Origin: Candidatus Electrothrix marina | GTDB lineage: Bacteria; Desulfobacterota; Desulfobulbia; Desulfobulbales; Desulfobulbaceae | Assembly (NCBI GenBank): GCA_004028495.1 | Contig: MTKS01000111.1 | Location: 1 to 6,031, forward strand | Direction of reading: 5' to 3' | Length of the DNA stretch: 6,031 bases | Part shown: piece after piece, positions 1 through 5,860 of the stretch | How the letters are laid out: each line of letters opens with the position of its first letter | How positions within the stretch are numbered: position 1 is the first letter of the stretch | Notes under the pieces: generated by a model | Database searches by the model: none | What the model was told of the DNA's origin: nothing | Seen by the model: the letters and a program-made list of their open reading frames with translations, nothing else | Position numbers and translations under genes: made by a program

Positions 1-50
1 ATACCTCGGCAGGTTTACTCCTCCTTTTTTTTCCTGCCGGGGTATTTTTA
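1..50 (+). terminator. Probable intrinsic terminator, possibly bidirectional
   Basis: Positions 1-13 (ATACCTCGGCAGG) pair with 33-45 (CCTGCCGGGGTAT) over 13 positions with a single G-T wobble. The 19-base T-rich loop spans 14-32, and the right arm is followed by TTTTA at 46-50. This would end a + strand transcript entering from left of the window. Because priA converges from the other side, it could also act on the minus strand, but the bases downstream in that direction are outside the window. The large loop and short T-tract make it weaker than the next hairpin. Confidence 0.5.
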
Positions 51-63
51 TAGTTGGACAGGG

Positions 64-91
64 CACCCCGTTTCGGGGTGTTTCTTTTTTT
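64..91 (+). terminator. Intrinsic (Rho-independent) terminator
   Basis: CACCCCG at 64-70 and CGGGGTG at 74-80 form a perfect 7-base-pair GC-rich stem with a TTT loop. TTTCTTTTTTT follows at 81-91. This is the classic layout for a + strand terminator and implies an upstream + strand gene ending just left of the window. On the minus strand no T-tract follows the hairpin, so it is not an obvious terminator for priA. Confidence 0.8.
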
Positions 92-119
92 CATTTCTCT
101 TCTCTCTTCTTTGTGCCCG

Positions 120-2624
120 TCACATCATATTTTCCGGATCCACATCAATACTCATCCTTACGCCCGTTCGGCAAATTTGTTTTTTCTCCGTCATAACCAA
201 ATCGCAGAGCCGATGCAGCCTTTCCGGCTCACGGCTTTTGAGCAGTAACTGCCAGCGAAAACGTTTTTTTATCATAGATAAGGGTGCCGGAACCGGCCCC
301 ATAATATCCACGGCTTTTTCTTTGAGGTTGCGGAGGAAAACAGCTGTTTGTCGAGCAGTTATTGCCACATTTTCTTCTTTTTCGCCGCTGAATCTGATGT
401 TTATCAGCCTGCCGAACGGCGGATAGGAAAGAGCGTCCCGAAATTCTATTTCCTGCTTATACAGCTTCTTGTATGCATGGGAGCGGGCAAATTCGATGAC
501 ATAATGTTGCGGCTGATGGGTCTGAACAATAACCCTGCCGGAATGCTCGCCCCGTCCCGCTCTGCCGCTGACCTGAGCAAGGAGCTGATAGGAACGCTCC
601 GCCGCCTTATAATCCGGAATTCCGAGCCCGCTGTCCGCCCATATAATGCCCACCAAGGTCATTGCCGGAAAATGGAGTCCTTTGGCCACCATCTGCGTAC
701 CGACCAAAATATCTACTTCATGATTGCGTACCTGATCTAAAATACGCAAATACTCCTTACGATCCTTTGTCGTGTCGCTGTCCAGGCGGGCAACACCGGC
801 AGCAGGAAAGAGTCGGCGCACCTCCTGCTCAATCCGTTCCGACCCCACGCCCAGGCCGACAACCGAGCCGGAACCGCAATCCGGACAGACGAGATTCGGG
901 GTTGTTGAATAGCCGCAGTAATGGCAGAGTAGACGATTATCACTCTGATGATGGGTGAGAGAGACCTTGCAGTGGTGACACTGAATAATGTAGCCGCAGT
1001 CCCGGCAGAGCATGAAAGCGGCATAGCCTCGGCGATTGACAAAGAGCAGGCTCTGTTGCCGGTTCTCCAGGTTTTCCTGTAAGGCAATGAACAGCTGCTG
1101 AGAGAAAAAAGCGTTTTTTCGCTCCCGCTGCTTTTCCCGAAGATCAATAACGGTGACCTCGGGCATAACCTGATCATGTATCCGTTTGGTCATGGTGAGG
1201 AGGCGATACTTCCCCTGTTCAGCATGATAAAAACTGGTCACAGAGGGGGTCGCCGAGGCAAGCAGAACCGGACAGTCGGCAAACTTTGCCCGTAACACGG
1301 CCATATCCCGTCCGTTATAGCGCAGCCCGTCGTCCTGCTTATAGGCGGGTTCATGTTCTTCATCAACGATCACCAAACCGGGCTTGGCAAGCGGGGCAAA
1401 GACAGCGGAACGGGCTCCGATAACAATACGTATTTTGCCCTGAAGAACCCGCTGCCATTGATCAAATCGCTCACCGATTGAGATGCCGCTGTGCAGGATG
1501 GCCAGGGTATCGCCGAAACGGGAATAAAAATGTCCTTCCAGCTGGGAGGAAAGGGCTATTTCCGGCACCAGGACCAACACGGATTTTTTACAGGCCAGAC
1601 AATGTTCTGTCGCCCGCAGATAGACCTCGGTTTTTCCGCATCCGGTCACACCGTGCAGGAGAAAGGGGTGAAAACCGCCGGTATCGAGCGCAACCTTTAT
1701 CGTTCCGACAACCTGATTCTGTTCCGTGGTCAGGATTTCCGGTTTCGGAAAAAAAGGCGGCACTTTGCCGAAAGGGTCTCGATACACCCGTTGTTCTTCA
1801 AGGGTGATCAGGCCGGCTTTTGCAAGACTGTGCAGGGCTTGGCCTGCTCCGGGATATTGTCGAGTCAGCTGGGCACGAGGCAGGAGAGGATGCCCCTTGC
1901 AATGACGGAAAAACAGGTCCAAAGTTTTCAGCTCGGATTTTTTCAGTCCTTCCCGGAGAGCAGCCGGGGCAACAGCATTTTCCTCCTGATTCTCCTTTGT
2001 TTCTGTCTGGTAGCGGGCAAGGATTTCCTGAATCGCAGTATTCAACCTGACCACGGTTTCGGTTTTTTCCTTGACCTTGGGGCTGAGGATCACCTCGTTG
2101 ATATCGATCCATCCCGCATCCTGCCATGTTCGTAGCAGGGTTTGCATGGCCGCTTTCCTGCGGATGGTCTTTACTGTTCCGGGGAAGAGTTTTTCTTTGG
2201 CCAGGAGCTGGTCCATCCAGACGGTCCGGTTTTTCAGGGTGTCCAGTGCCGCCGGCAGTTGCCGGTGACCGGCCTCGGTCAGAATGATTTCGTGGCCGGA
2301 ACCGGCCCGGAGACCCGATGGCAGGGCGGTTTGAATGACCTCGCCCAGCGGATAATGGTAATAGTCGGCAAGCCAACGGAAAAAAGGTATAAGCTGTTCC
2401 GGAAAAAGGGGCGCAAGATCAAGTCGTTCAAGAACGGGCTTAATCTGATAAGGGAGATCAGGAGAAGAGCTTGAAGAAGACAGGATATAACCGGTGACAG
2501 AGCGATTTCGCAGGGGAACCAAGACCCTAAGGCCGAGGGGTAAGGGAACCGTGATATCAACCGGTTGAGCGTAGGTCAGGCTGCCGAAAAAAGGGGCGGC
2601 AACAGCAACTTCATAGACGATCAT
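120..2624 (-). CDS. priA: Primosomal protein N', replication restart helicase PriA
   Basis: This 834-residue protein is a superfamily 2 3'-5' DNA helicase that recognises stalled forks and reloads the replisome in the cytoplasm. The N-terminal DNA-binding domain occupies roughly residues 1-105. Helicase motifs follow in order: Walker A GVTGCGKT (325-332), DEEH (421-424), SATPS (457-461), VGTQMVAKGLHF (641-652) and QVSGRAGR (684-691). Eight cysteines expected to bind two zinc ions, as in known PriA, lie at 540, 543, 549, 552, 567, 570, 580 and 583. It is about 100 residues longer than the 732-residue E. coli protein. Much of the excess appears to lie between the N-terminal domain and Walker A, including a serine run at 49-54 and a charged stretch near 205-230. 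The start MIVYEVAV fits the family, but no clear Shine-Dalgarno sequence precedes it. It lies 26 bases after galU and is probably co-transcribed with it. All catalytic motifs look intact. Confidence 0.97.
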   Translation of the reverse strand: MIVYEVAVAAPFFGSLTYAQPVDITVPLPLGLRVLVPLRNRSVTGYILSSSSSSPDLPYQIKPVLERLDLAPLFPEQLIPFFRWLADYYHYPLGEVIQTALPSGLRAGSGHEIILTEAGHRQLPAALDTLKNRTVWMDQLLAKEKLFPGTVKTIRRKAAMQTLLRTWQDAGWIDINEVILSPKVKEKTETVVRLNTAIQEILARYQTETKENQEENAVAPAALREGLKKSELKTLDLFFRHCKGHPLLPRAQLTRQYPGAGQALHSLAKAGLITLEEQRVYRDPFGKVPPFFPKPEILTTEQNQVVGTIKVALDTGGFHPFLLHGVTGCGKTEVYLRATEHCLACKKSVLVLVPEIALSSQLEGHFYSRFGDTLAILHSGISIGERFDQWQRVLQGKIRIVIGARSAVFAPLAKPGLVIVDEEHEPAYKQDDGLRYNGRDMAVLRAKFADCPVLLASATPSVTSFYHAEQGKYRLLTMTKRIHDQVMPEVTVIDLREKQRERKNAFFSQQLFIALQENLENRQQSLLFVNRRGYAAFMLCRDCGYIIQCHHCKVSLTHHQSDNRLLCHYCGYSTTPNLVCPDCGSGSVVGLGVGSERIEQEVRRLFPAAGVARLDSDTTKDRKEYLRILDQVRNHEVDILVGTQMVAKGLHFPAMTLVGIIWADSGLGIPDYKAAERSYQLLAQVSGRAGRGEHSGRVIVQTHQPQHYVIEFARSHAYKKLYKQEIEFRDALSYPPFGRLINIRFSGEKEENVAITARQTAVFLRNLKEKAVDIMGPVPAPLSMIKKRFRWQLLLKSREPERLHRLCDLVMTEKKQICRTGVRMSIDVDPENMM

Positions 2625-2650
2625 AGCGGCTGTCGCCGAAATATTGAATA

Positions 2651-3538
2651 TTATTGTAAGCAGTTTTTGCCGTCACAGACGGACTTAAGGTGGTCGCGCA
2701 GAGGTTCGCCAAGAGTCGGATGATCCAGGGCGATATCAATGATGGCCTTGAGATAGCCTAGTTTATCCCCGGCATCATACCGTTTCCCTTTAAACTCATA
2801 GGCATACATGCCGCGCTGGTCAGCAAGAGACTGGAGAGCATCAGTCAGCTGGATCTCGCCGCCATGTCCCGGGGTTGTTTTGCCGAGGGCCTCGAAGATT
2901 TCCGGCATCAGGAGATAACGACCGATAATGGCCATGTCGGAGTTGGAGGTGCCCGGAGCGGGTTTTTCCACCATCCGCTTCACCTTGACGGTGCGTTCAA
3001 AATCAGTTTTCTCCCCTTCGACAATACCGTATTGATGGGTCTGGTCCATGGGAACGCGCTGGATCGCGACAATAGACTCGTTGACCTTCTCGTAGAGGTC
3101 GATCATTTGTCGGCAACAGGGAATTCGGCTGCGAACAAGGTCATCTCCCAACAGGACCAGAAACGGTTCGTCTCCGATCACCTTGCGGGCCATCCAGATG
3201 GCATGACCCAAACCGAGCGGTTCCTTCTGTCGCACCGAAACAACGTCAATCAGGCCGGAGGTGCGGGCCAGTTCCTCCCGTAATTCATGTTTGTTTTTTT
3301 GTCGAAGGATCGTATCCAGCTCATAATTATAATCAAAATGATTTTCAATAGCCGACTTTCCTGCCGAGGTAATCAGGATCACCTCTTCAATCCCGGAAGC
3401 CACCACCTCTTCGACAATATACTGGATTGTCGGACGATCAACTATGGTCAGCATCTCTTTGGGGATGGCCTTGGTTGCCGGCAGAAATCTGGTGCCGAGC
3501 CCGGCAACAGGAATAACGGCTTTACGAACTTTTTTCAT
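2651..3538 (-). CDS. galU: UTP-glucose-1-phosphate uridylyltransferase GalU
   Basis: This 295-residue cytoplasmic enzyme joins UTP and glucose-1-phosphate to give UDP-glucose and pyrophosphate, feeding envelope polysaccharide, galactose and glycogen-type pathways. The nucleotidyltransferase signature is present: VIPVAGLGTRFLPATKAIPK from residue 8, QKEPLGLGHA (104-113), LLGDDL (129-134), VEKP (190-193), GEIQLTDAL (227-235) and KGKRYDAGDKLGYLKA (250-265). Length is normal for the bacterial GalU family. The start is set by AGGAG at 3543-3547, four bases before the ATG, and by the typical MKKVRKAVIP opening. It is the first gene of a minus-strand unit with priA. A likely promoter is at 3719-3746, giving a leader of about 170 bases. 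Paralogous sugar-nucleotidyltransferases such as RfbA or GlmU are less likely, because the long KAIPKEML and GLGHA motifs are GalU-specific. Confidence 0.97.
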   Translation of the reverse strand: MKKVRKAVIPVAGLGTRFLPATKAIPKEMLTIVDRPTIQYIVEEVVASGIEEVILITSAGKSAIENHFDYNYELDTILRQKNKHELREELARTSGLIDVVSVRQKEPLGLGHAIWMARKVIGDEPFLVLLGDDLVRSRIPCCRQMIDLYEKVNESIVAIQRVPMDQTHQYGIVEGEKTDFERTVKVKRMVEKPAPGTSNSDMAIIGRYLLMPEIFEALGKTTPGHGGEIQLTDALQSLADQRGMYAYEFKGKRYDAGDKLGYLKAIIDIALDHPTLGEPLRDHLKSVCDGKNCLQ

Positions 3539-3542
3539 GTTT

Positions 3543-3547
3543 CTCCT
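3543..3547 (-). promoter_or_regulatory. Ribosome binding site of galU
   Basis: The minus strand reads AGGAG followed by AAAC and then the ATG. The four-base spacing is slightly short but acceptable, and the site supports the chosen galU start. Confidence 0.75.
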
Positions 3548-3569
3548 ATGAGTTGACTGGCTGGCGAAC

Positions 3570-3597
3570 CCTTCCCTCCTGCTGAATAACGGGAAGG
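3570..3597 (-). other. Hairpin in the galU leader
   Basis: CCTTCCC at 3570-3576 is exactly complementary to GGGAAGG at 3591-3597, giving a 7-base-pair stem with a 14-base loop about 30 bases upstream of the galU start. No T-tract follows on either strand, so it is not a terminator. If transcribed from the predicted galU promoter it lies in the untranslated leader and could affect mRNA stability or translation. No function can be assigned from sequence alone. Confidence 0.35.
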
Positions 3598-3633
3598 AGT
3601 GTTGAGCATATCGAGGGATTATCTGTGCGGAAC

Positions 3634-3669
3634 AAAATAAGCGGCTGCTGTAGCTGACCGCCTTATTTT
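3634..3669. other. Bidirectional terminator-like or attenuator-like hairpin
   Basis: AAAATAAG (3634-3641) pairs perfectly with CTTATTTT (3662-3669). CGG (3642-3644) pairs with CCG (3658-3660), leaving C3661 bulged. The stem is rich in A on one arm and T on the other, the usual form of a symmetric intrinsic terminator. It sits between the predicted galU promoter and the galU start, so on the minus strand it could act as an attenuator. The T-rich arm is broken by an A, so any termination would be partial. Confidence 0.4.
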
Positions 3670-3718
3670 CCGATAATCCGCCATGAATTTGAGAGCGTAC
3701 AATATAATTACCTTTTGA

Positions 3719-3746
3719 ATTATAACAAGTTTGCTTTTTTCTTCAA
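3719..3746 (-). promoter_or_regulatory. Predicted sigma-70-type promoter of galU-priA
   Basis: Read on the minus strand, TTGAAG (3746-3741) is followed after 16 bases by a perfect TATAAT (3724-3719). The spacer is A-rich near the -35 element. Transcription would begin near 3712, about 170 bases before the galU ATG. The -35 keeps the TTGA core. This is the best promoter match in the divergent region, and no competing promoter is evident before priA. Confidence 0.6.
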
Positions 3747-3819
3747 GGTGAACTTTTTTGACGTTCTTCATCATTCTTCATGAGTCCCTGCAATTGAGAG
3801 ATGATTTTTTTTCACATGC

Positions 3820-3828
3820 TGGTATGAT
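3820..3828 (+). promoter_or_regulatory. Candidate extended -10 promoter of proC
   Basis: TGGTATGAT matches the extended -10 form TGnTATAAT with one mismatch. No good -35 hexamer lies at 16-18 bases, which is tolerated by extended -10 promoters. The nearest TTGAGA (3794-3799) is too far, at 23 bases. Transcription would start near 3835, giving a leader of about 155 bases that contains the palindrome at 3921 and the tandem repeat at 3950. Confidence 0.4.
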
Positions 3829-3920
3829 AACGAAAAAATACTGCGACGATTCGGGGATGCTCCTGTTGTTTATTGCATAGTTGAGAAAGCAGGGGGAAAT
3901 ATTTCAGTTCGACACCTCGC

Positions 3921-3934
3921 CCTCCCCGGGGAGG
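3921..3934 (+). other. Perfect 14-base GC palindrome in the proC leader
   Basis: CCTCCCCGGGGAGG is self-complementary over its whole length. In RNA it could fold as a five-pair stem with a CCGG loop. In DNA it has the symmetry of a dimeric regulator's site. The sequence after it is T-rich (TTTATTGTTCTTTATC) but has no continuous T-tract, so termination would be weak at best. Confidence 0.4.
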
Positions 3935-3949
3935 ACGGTTTATTGTTCT

Positions 3950-3973
3950 TTATCTATAAGATTATCTATAAGA
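3950..3973 (+). repeat. 12-base perfect tandem duplication before the proC ribosome binding site
   Basis: TTATCTATAAGA occurs twice back to back at 3950-3961 and 3962-3973. Each copy contains TTAT-CT-ATAA, a near-perfect inverted repeat. The second copy ends five bases before the proC Shine-Dalgarno sequence. It could be a simple replication-slippage duplication or a pair of protein-binding sites. The sequence alone cannot decide. Confidence 0.85.
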
Positions 3974-3978
3974 AAAAC

Positions 3979-3983
3979 GAGGA
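3979..3983 (+). promoter_or_regulatory. Ribosome binding site of proC
   Basis: GAGGA lies six bases before the ATG at 3990 and fixes this start over other in-frame methionines further in (for example residue 9). Confidence 0.75.
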
Positions 3984-3989
3984 AAAACC

Positions 3990-4802
3990 ATGAAGGAAAC
4001 ATTATCTGTAGGCATGATCGGCGGTGGTCAGATGGGGGAGGCCCTGATTCGCGGTATGATAGAATCAGGGTTGACAAAGGCGGAAAATATGACAGTTGCC
4101 GAGCCCATGGCCCGGCGGCGTGAGTACCTGGGAAGTACCTATCAGGTCAAGGCGGTGGAAACAGCAGCCGAGGTTACTGAGAAAAGTGGTGTCATTATTT
4201 TGGCGGTAAAGCCGCAAATTATGGAACCGGTTCTCCGTCAGTACTGCGCCCATCTCACGAACGACCATCTGCTTATTTCCATTGCCGCCGGTATCCCGCT
4301 TTCCTGTATAGAGAAAGTGGTCGGAGGGAATATGCGTATTATCAGGGTGATGCCCAATACCCCGGCCTTAGTGCTGGCCGGTGCTTCGGCCATGAGCGGT
4401 AATCAGAATATCCGGCAGGAGGATATGGAGATTGCCCAACAGATTTTTTCCGCTGTGGGCACCTGCATCGAAGTGCCGGAGAATCTCCTTGACGCCGTCA
4501 CCGGGCTGAGCGGGTCCGGGCCGGGCTATGTGTTCACCTTTCTTGAGGCTCTGGTCGACGGTGGAGTGTTGGCCGGACTTCCGCGTCCGATAGCGGAGCA
4601 GTTGGCGCTCCAGACTCTGTACGGTTCCGCCAAGCTGGCCATGGAAACCCGGGAACCGGCAGCCGTGCTCAAGGGCAGGGTGACCTCGCCGGGCGGAACA
4701 ACCATTACCGGGATTCAGGTTTTGGAAGAAGGGTGCCTGCGAGGCACCGTTATGACCGCTGTGGAAGCGGCAACAGAGCGTTCCAGAGCCTTGGGGCAAT
4801 AA
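3990..4802 (+). CDS. proC: Pyrroline-5-carboxylate reductase ProC
   Basis: This 270-residue cytoplasmic enzyme reduces 1-pyrroline-5-carboxylate to L-proline using NAD(P)H, the last step of proline synthesis. The N-terminal Rossmann fold shows [11 protein letters not shown] (8-18), followed by AVKPQ (72-76), SIAAGI (97-102) and RVMPNTPA (119-126). The helical dimerisation and catalytic half holds [10 protein letters not shown] (171-180) and the family signature around [12 protein letters not shown] (227-238). Length matches the family. The start is supported by GAGGA six bases upstream and by the glycine-rich loop lying near the N-terminus as expected. nadK follows after 37 bases with no terminator between, so the two are probably co-transcribed. 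All key motifs are intact. Confidence 0.97.
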   Translation: MKETLSVGMIGGGQMGEALIRGMIESGLTKAENMTVAEPMARRREYLGSTYQVKAVETAAEVTEKSGVIILAVKPQIMEPVLRQYCAHLTNDHLLISIAAGIPLSCIEKVVGGNMRIIRVMPNTPALVLAGASAMSGNQNIRQEDMEIAQQIFSAVGTCIEVPENLLDAVTGLSGSGPGYVFTFLEALVDGGVLAGLPRPIAEQLALQTLYGSAKLAMETREPAAVLKGRVTSPGGTTITGIQVLEEGCLRGTVMTAVEAATERSRALGQ

Positions 4803-4839
4803 TCGATCAGCACTGCGGACCACGTCGGATAGACATAAT

Positions 4840-5082
4840 ATGCATATTCGCTATGCCGGGATCATCACCCGCAAGGATTCCCCTGAGGTACTTCGGGTGG
4901 GCCGAGAGCTGGCCGACTGGTACCGAAAGCACTCAATCAAGGCGGAATTGGATCGGATTGATCCGGCAATGGACATGCTGACCATTCTGGGCGGCGACGG
5001 CACCCTGCTGCATGTGGCGGATCAGGCTGCGCGACACGGCATCCCGGTGGTCGGCATCAATCTCGGTAATCTCGGTTTTTGA
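4840..5082 (+). CDS. nadK: NAD kinase, N-terminal part (frameshifted gene)
   Basis: These 80 residues are the first third of NAD kinase, which phosphorylates NAD to NADP with ATP or polyphosphate in the cytoplasm. The nucleotide-binding GGDGT is at 51-55 and GINLGNLGF at 72-80. The frame then meets TGA at 5080-5082, exactly where the family continues as LGFLTE. The rest of the protein resumes one base back, in the frame of 5079-5693. Joined, the two parts give 284 residues, a normal NadK length. The ATG follows proC by 37 bases and has only a weak GGAT as ribosome binding site. The family-like opening [13 protein letters not shown] supports the start. The region before GGDGT is short compared with E. 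coli NadK but resembles shorter bacterial forms. Sequencing error, real mutation and recoding are all possible. Confidence 0.85.
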   Translation: MHIRYAGIITRKDSPEVLRVGRELADWYRKHSIKAELDRIDPAMDMLTILGGDGTLLHVADQAARHGIPVVGINLGNLGF

Positions 5083-5087
5083 CCGAG
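5071..5087 (+). other. nadK frameshift site: five-T run within a hairpin
   Basis: CTCGGT (5071-5076) and ACCGAG (5082-5087) are perfectly complementary around the loop TTTTG. The T run is 5076-5080; one further T would restore the frame as GGT TTT TTG ACC. The zero frame reads GGT TTT TGA with C following the stop. A ribosome with tRNA-Phe on TTT could slip back one base onto an identical TTT and continue with TTG (Leu), giving the expected LGFLTEV. No upstream Shine-Dalgarno-like stimulator or clear downstream stem is visible. Confidence 0.7.
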
Positions 5088-5693
5088 GTGGCTGCCGAGG
5101 AGATGTATCAGGCCCTTGAGGAGATCCTCAACAGCGGGGTCGCCATTGAGGAGCGGATGATGCTCCGAGCCGAGTTGCTGAATGAACACGGTGAGTCTGC
5201 CGGGCCGCCCATGTTCGCCCTCAACGAGGTGGTGATTGTTAAGGGCAGCACAGAACCGATGATGCGGCTGGGCTGCTGGGCAGATCGGGAATACATCACC
5301 ACCTATAAGGCGGACGGCCTGATTATTTCCACACCCACCGGTTCCACGGCCTATAATCTCTCCGCAGGCGGCCCTATCGCCCATGCCGAACTCCGTACCC
5401 TCTTAGTGACCCCGATCTGTCCTTTTATGCTCGAATCCCGACCTGTTCTCCTTTCCCCTCGAACCCGGGTGACGGCCCAGCTGGCCCCGCCCTCCACCGA
5501 TGTCAAGATCATGGTGGACGGTCGCCTCGGTTGGACCATGCGGGCCAATGATTTTCTTTCTGTTGAAGCGGCAGCCAAACCGCTGCGTTTGATCAGTTCT
5601 CCGCATAAGGGGTATTTCGATATCCTCCGCAATAAGCTGAACTGGGGCGGGCGCGATCCGGGTTATCCTCTGCCCGAGGTTATTATGGCCTGA
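5079..5693 (+). CDS. nadK: NAD kinase, C-terminal part (frameshifted gene)
   Basis: This 204-residue frame continues NAD kinase from the exact residue where the upstream frame stops; its first codon, TTG, reads as the Leu of LGFLTEV. It carries the conserved NEVVI (49-53) and [20 protein letters not shown] (79-98), then TPICP (111-115), SRPVLL (120-125) and DGR (147-149), which form the catalytic and NAD-binding core. Nothing else in it looks damaged, so the break is limited to one base. An independent start at the TTG is unlikely, because no Shine-Dalgarno sequence precedes it and the part lacks GGDGT. NadK is generally essential, so a dead gene would need a second copy elsewhere. A base missing from the read or assembly is the simplest explanation. 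Confidence 0.88.
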   Translation: MTEVAAEEMYQALEEILNSGVAIEERMMLRAELLNEHGESAGPPMFALNEVVIVKGSTEPMMRLGCWADREYITTYKADGLIISTPTGSTAYNLSAGGPIAHAELRTLLVTPICPFMLESRPVLLSPRTRVTAQLAPPSTDVKIMVDGRLGWTMRANDFLSVEAAAKPLRLISSPHKGYFDILRNKLNWGGRDPGYPLPEVIMA

Positions 5694-5696
5694 CTG

Positions 5697-5726
5697 ATTG
5701 AATCAGAGTGTTACTCTGTGCTCAAT
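5697..5726 (+). other. Stem-loop just after nadK
   Basis: CAGAGT (5704-5709) pairs with ACTCTG (5713-5718) around a GTT loop, and ATTGA (5697-5701) pairs with TCAAT (5722-5726) outside it. No T-tract follows, so this is not a standard intrinsic terminator. It may protect the 3' end of the nadK transcript or be part of the structure described next. Confidence 0.4.
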
Positions 5727-5808
5727 AGATGTTCCCCCTTTGGGGTAGAGGAAATCGGCCCGCCTGTCCTGAAGGGACAATATCTATCAGTCCGGTGCAA
5801 CGCGCCGG
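5725..5808 (+). ncRNA. Possible structured leader RNA (three-way junction), unassigned
   Basis: A closing helix can form between 5725-5733 and 5779-5787 (nine pairs including one G-U). It encloses a CCCC-TTT-GGGG hairpin (5735-5745) and a hairpin of 5766-5770 with 5774-5778. A further seven-pair stem, CCGGTGC-AAC-GCGCCGG with one G-U, follows at 5792-5808. An A-rich single strand then leads to the ribosome binding site at 5848. The layout resembles a leader RNA for the gene at 5861, but I could not match it to c-di-GMP, TPP, fluoride, cobalamin or other riboswitch consensus sequences that I know. Chance pairing is possible. Confidence 0.25.
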
Positions 5809-5847
5809 GTAGTAATCAAAAAAATAAAGAAAAAAACCTCAATAACA

Positions 5848-5854
5848 AAGGAGG
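5848..5854 (+). promoter_or_regulatory. Strong ribosome binding site of the last gene
   Basis: AAGGAGG lies six bases before the ATG at 5861, an almost ideal Shine-Dalgarno sequence and by far the strongest in this window. It suggests high expression. Confidence 0.85.
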
Positions 5855-5860
5855 ATTCCT

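Larger units (their letters stand above)
3539..3989. other. Divergent intergenic region between galU and proC
   Basis: This 451-base non-coding stretch separates the minus-strand galU and plus-strand proC starts. It is AT-rich in the middle (about 3700-3840) with several homopolymer runs. It holds the promoters and leaders of both genes: a minus-strand promoter (3719-3746), a candidate plus-strand promoter (3820-3828), hairpins at 3570-3597 and 3634-3669, a GC palindrome at 3921-3934 and a tandem repeat at 3950-3973. I found no convincing gene in it. Short reading frames there lack family features or usable ribosome binding sites. Confidence 0.8.

Noticed and set aside
737..1177. 146-residue minus-strand frame inside priA
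   Set aside because: It overlaps the zinc-binding and helicase region of priA in another frame and shows no family motifs. It is a shadow.
1491..2135. 214-residue plus-strand frame antisense to priA
   Set aside because: It lies wholly opposite an intact priA, has no recognisable domain, and its composition follows from the priA codons on the other strand.
2864..3283. 139-residue plus-strand frame antisense to galU
   Set aside because: It lies opposite conserved galU motifs and has no domain of its own, so it is a shadow.
3703..3708. Perfect TATAAT on the plus strand upstream of proC
   Set aside because: No -35 element lies at 16-18 bases and no TGn precedes it. The spot is AT-rich and close to the minus-strand promoter, so chance is likely.
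3758..3763. TTGACG as a -35 element for proC
   Set aside because: No acceptable -10 hexamer occurs 16-18 bases downstream.
3881..4123. 80-residue plus-strand frame running into proC
   Set aside because: It enters proC in a different frame, and its product is low-complexity with no family match. The proC frame is clearly the real one.
5691..5755. Hammerhead ribozyme core, from CTGATTGA and GAAATC
   Set aside because: The CUGANGA core is interrupted by an extra base and the required three helices do not form around it.
5756..5810. Resemblance to fluoride or c-di-GMP riboswitches (GGCCCGCC, CCGGGTAG)
   Set aside because: Only short GC-rich words match. The conserved core residues and helix order of those classes are absent.
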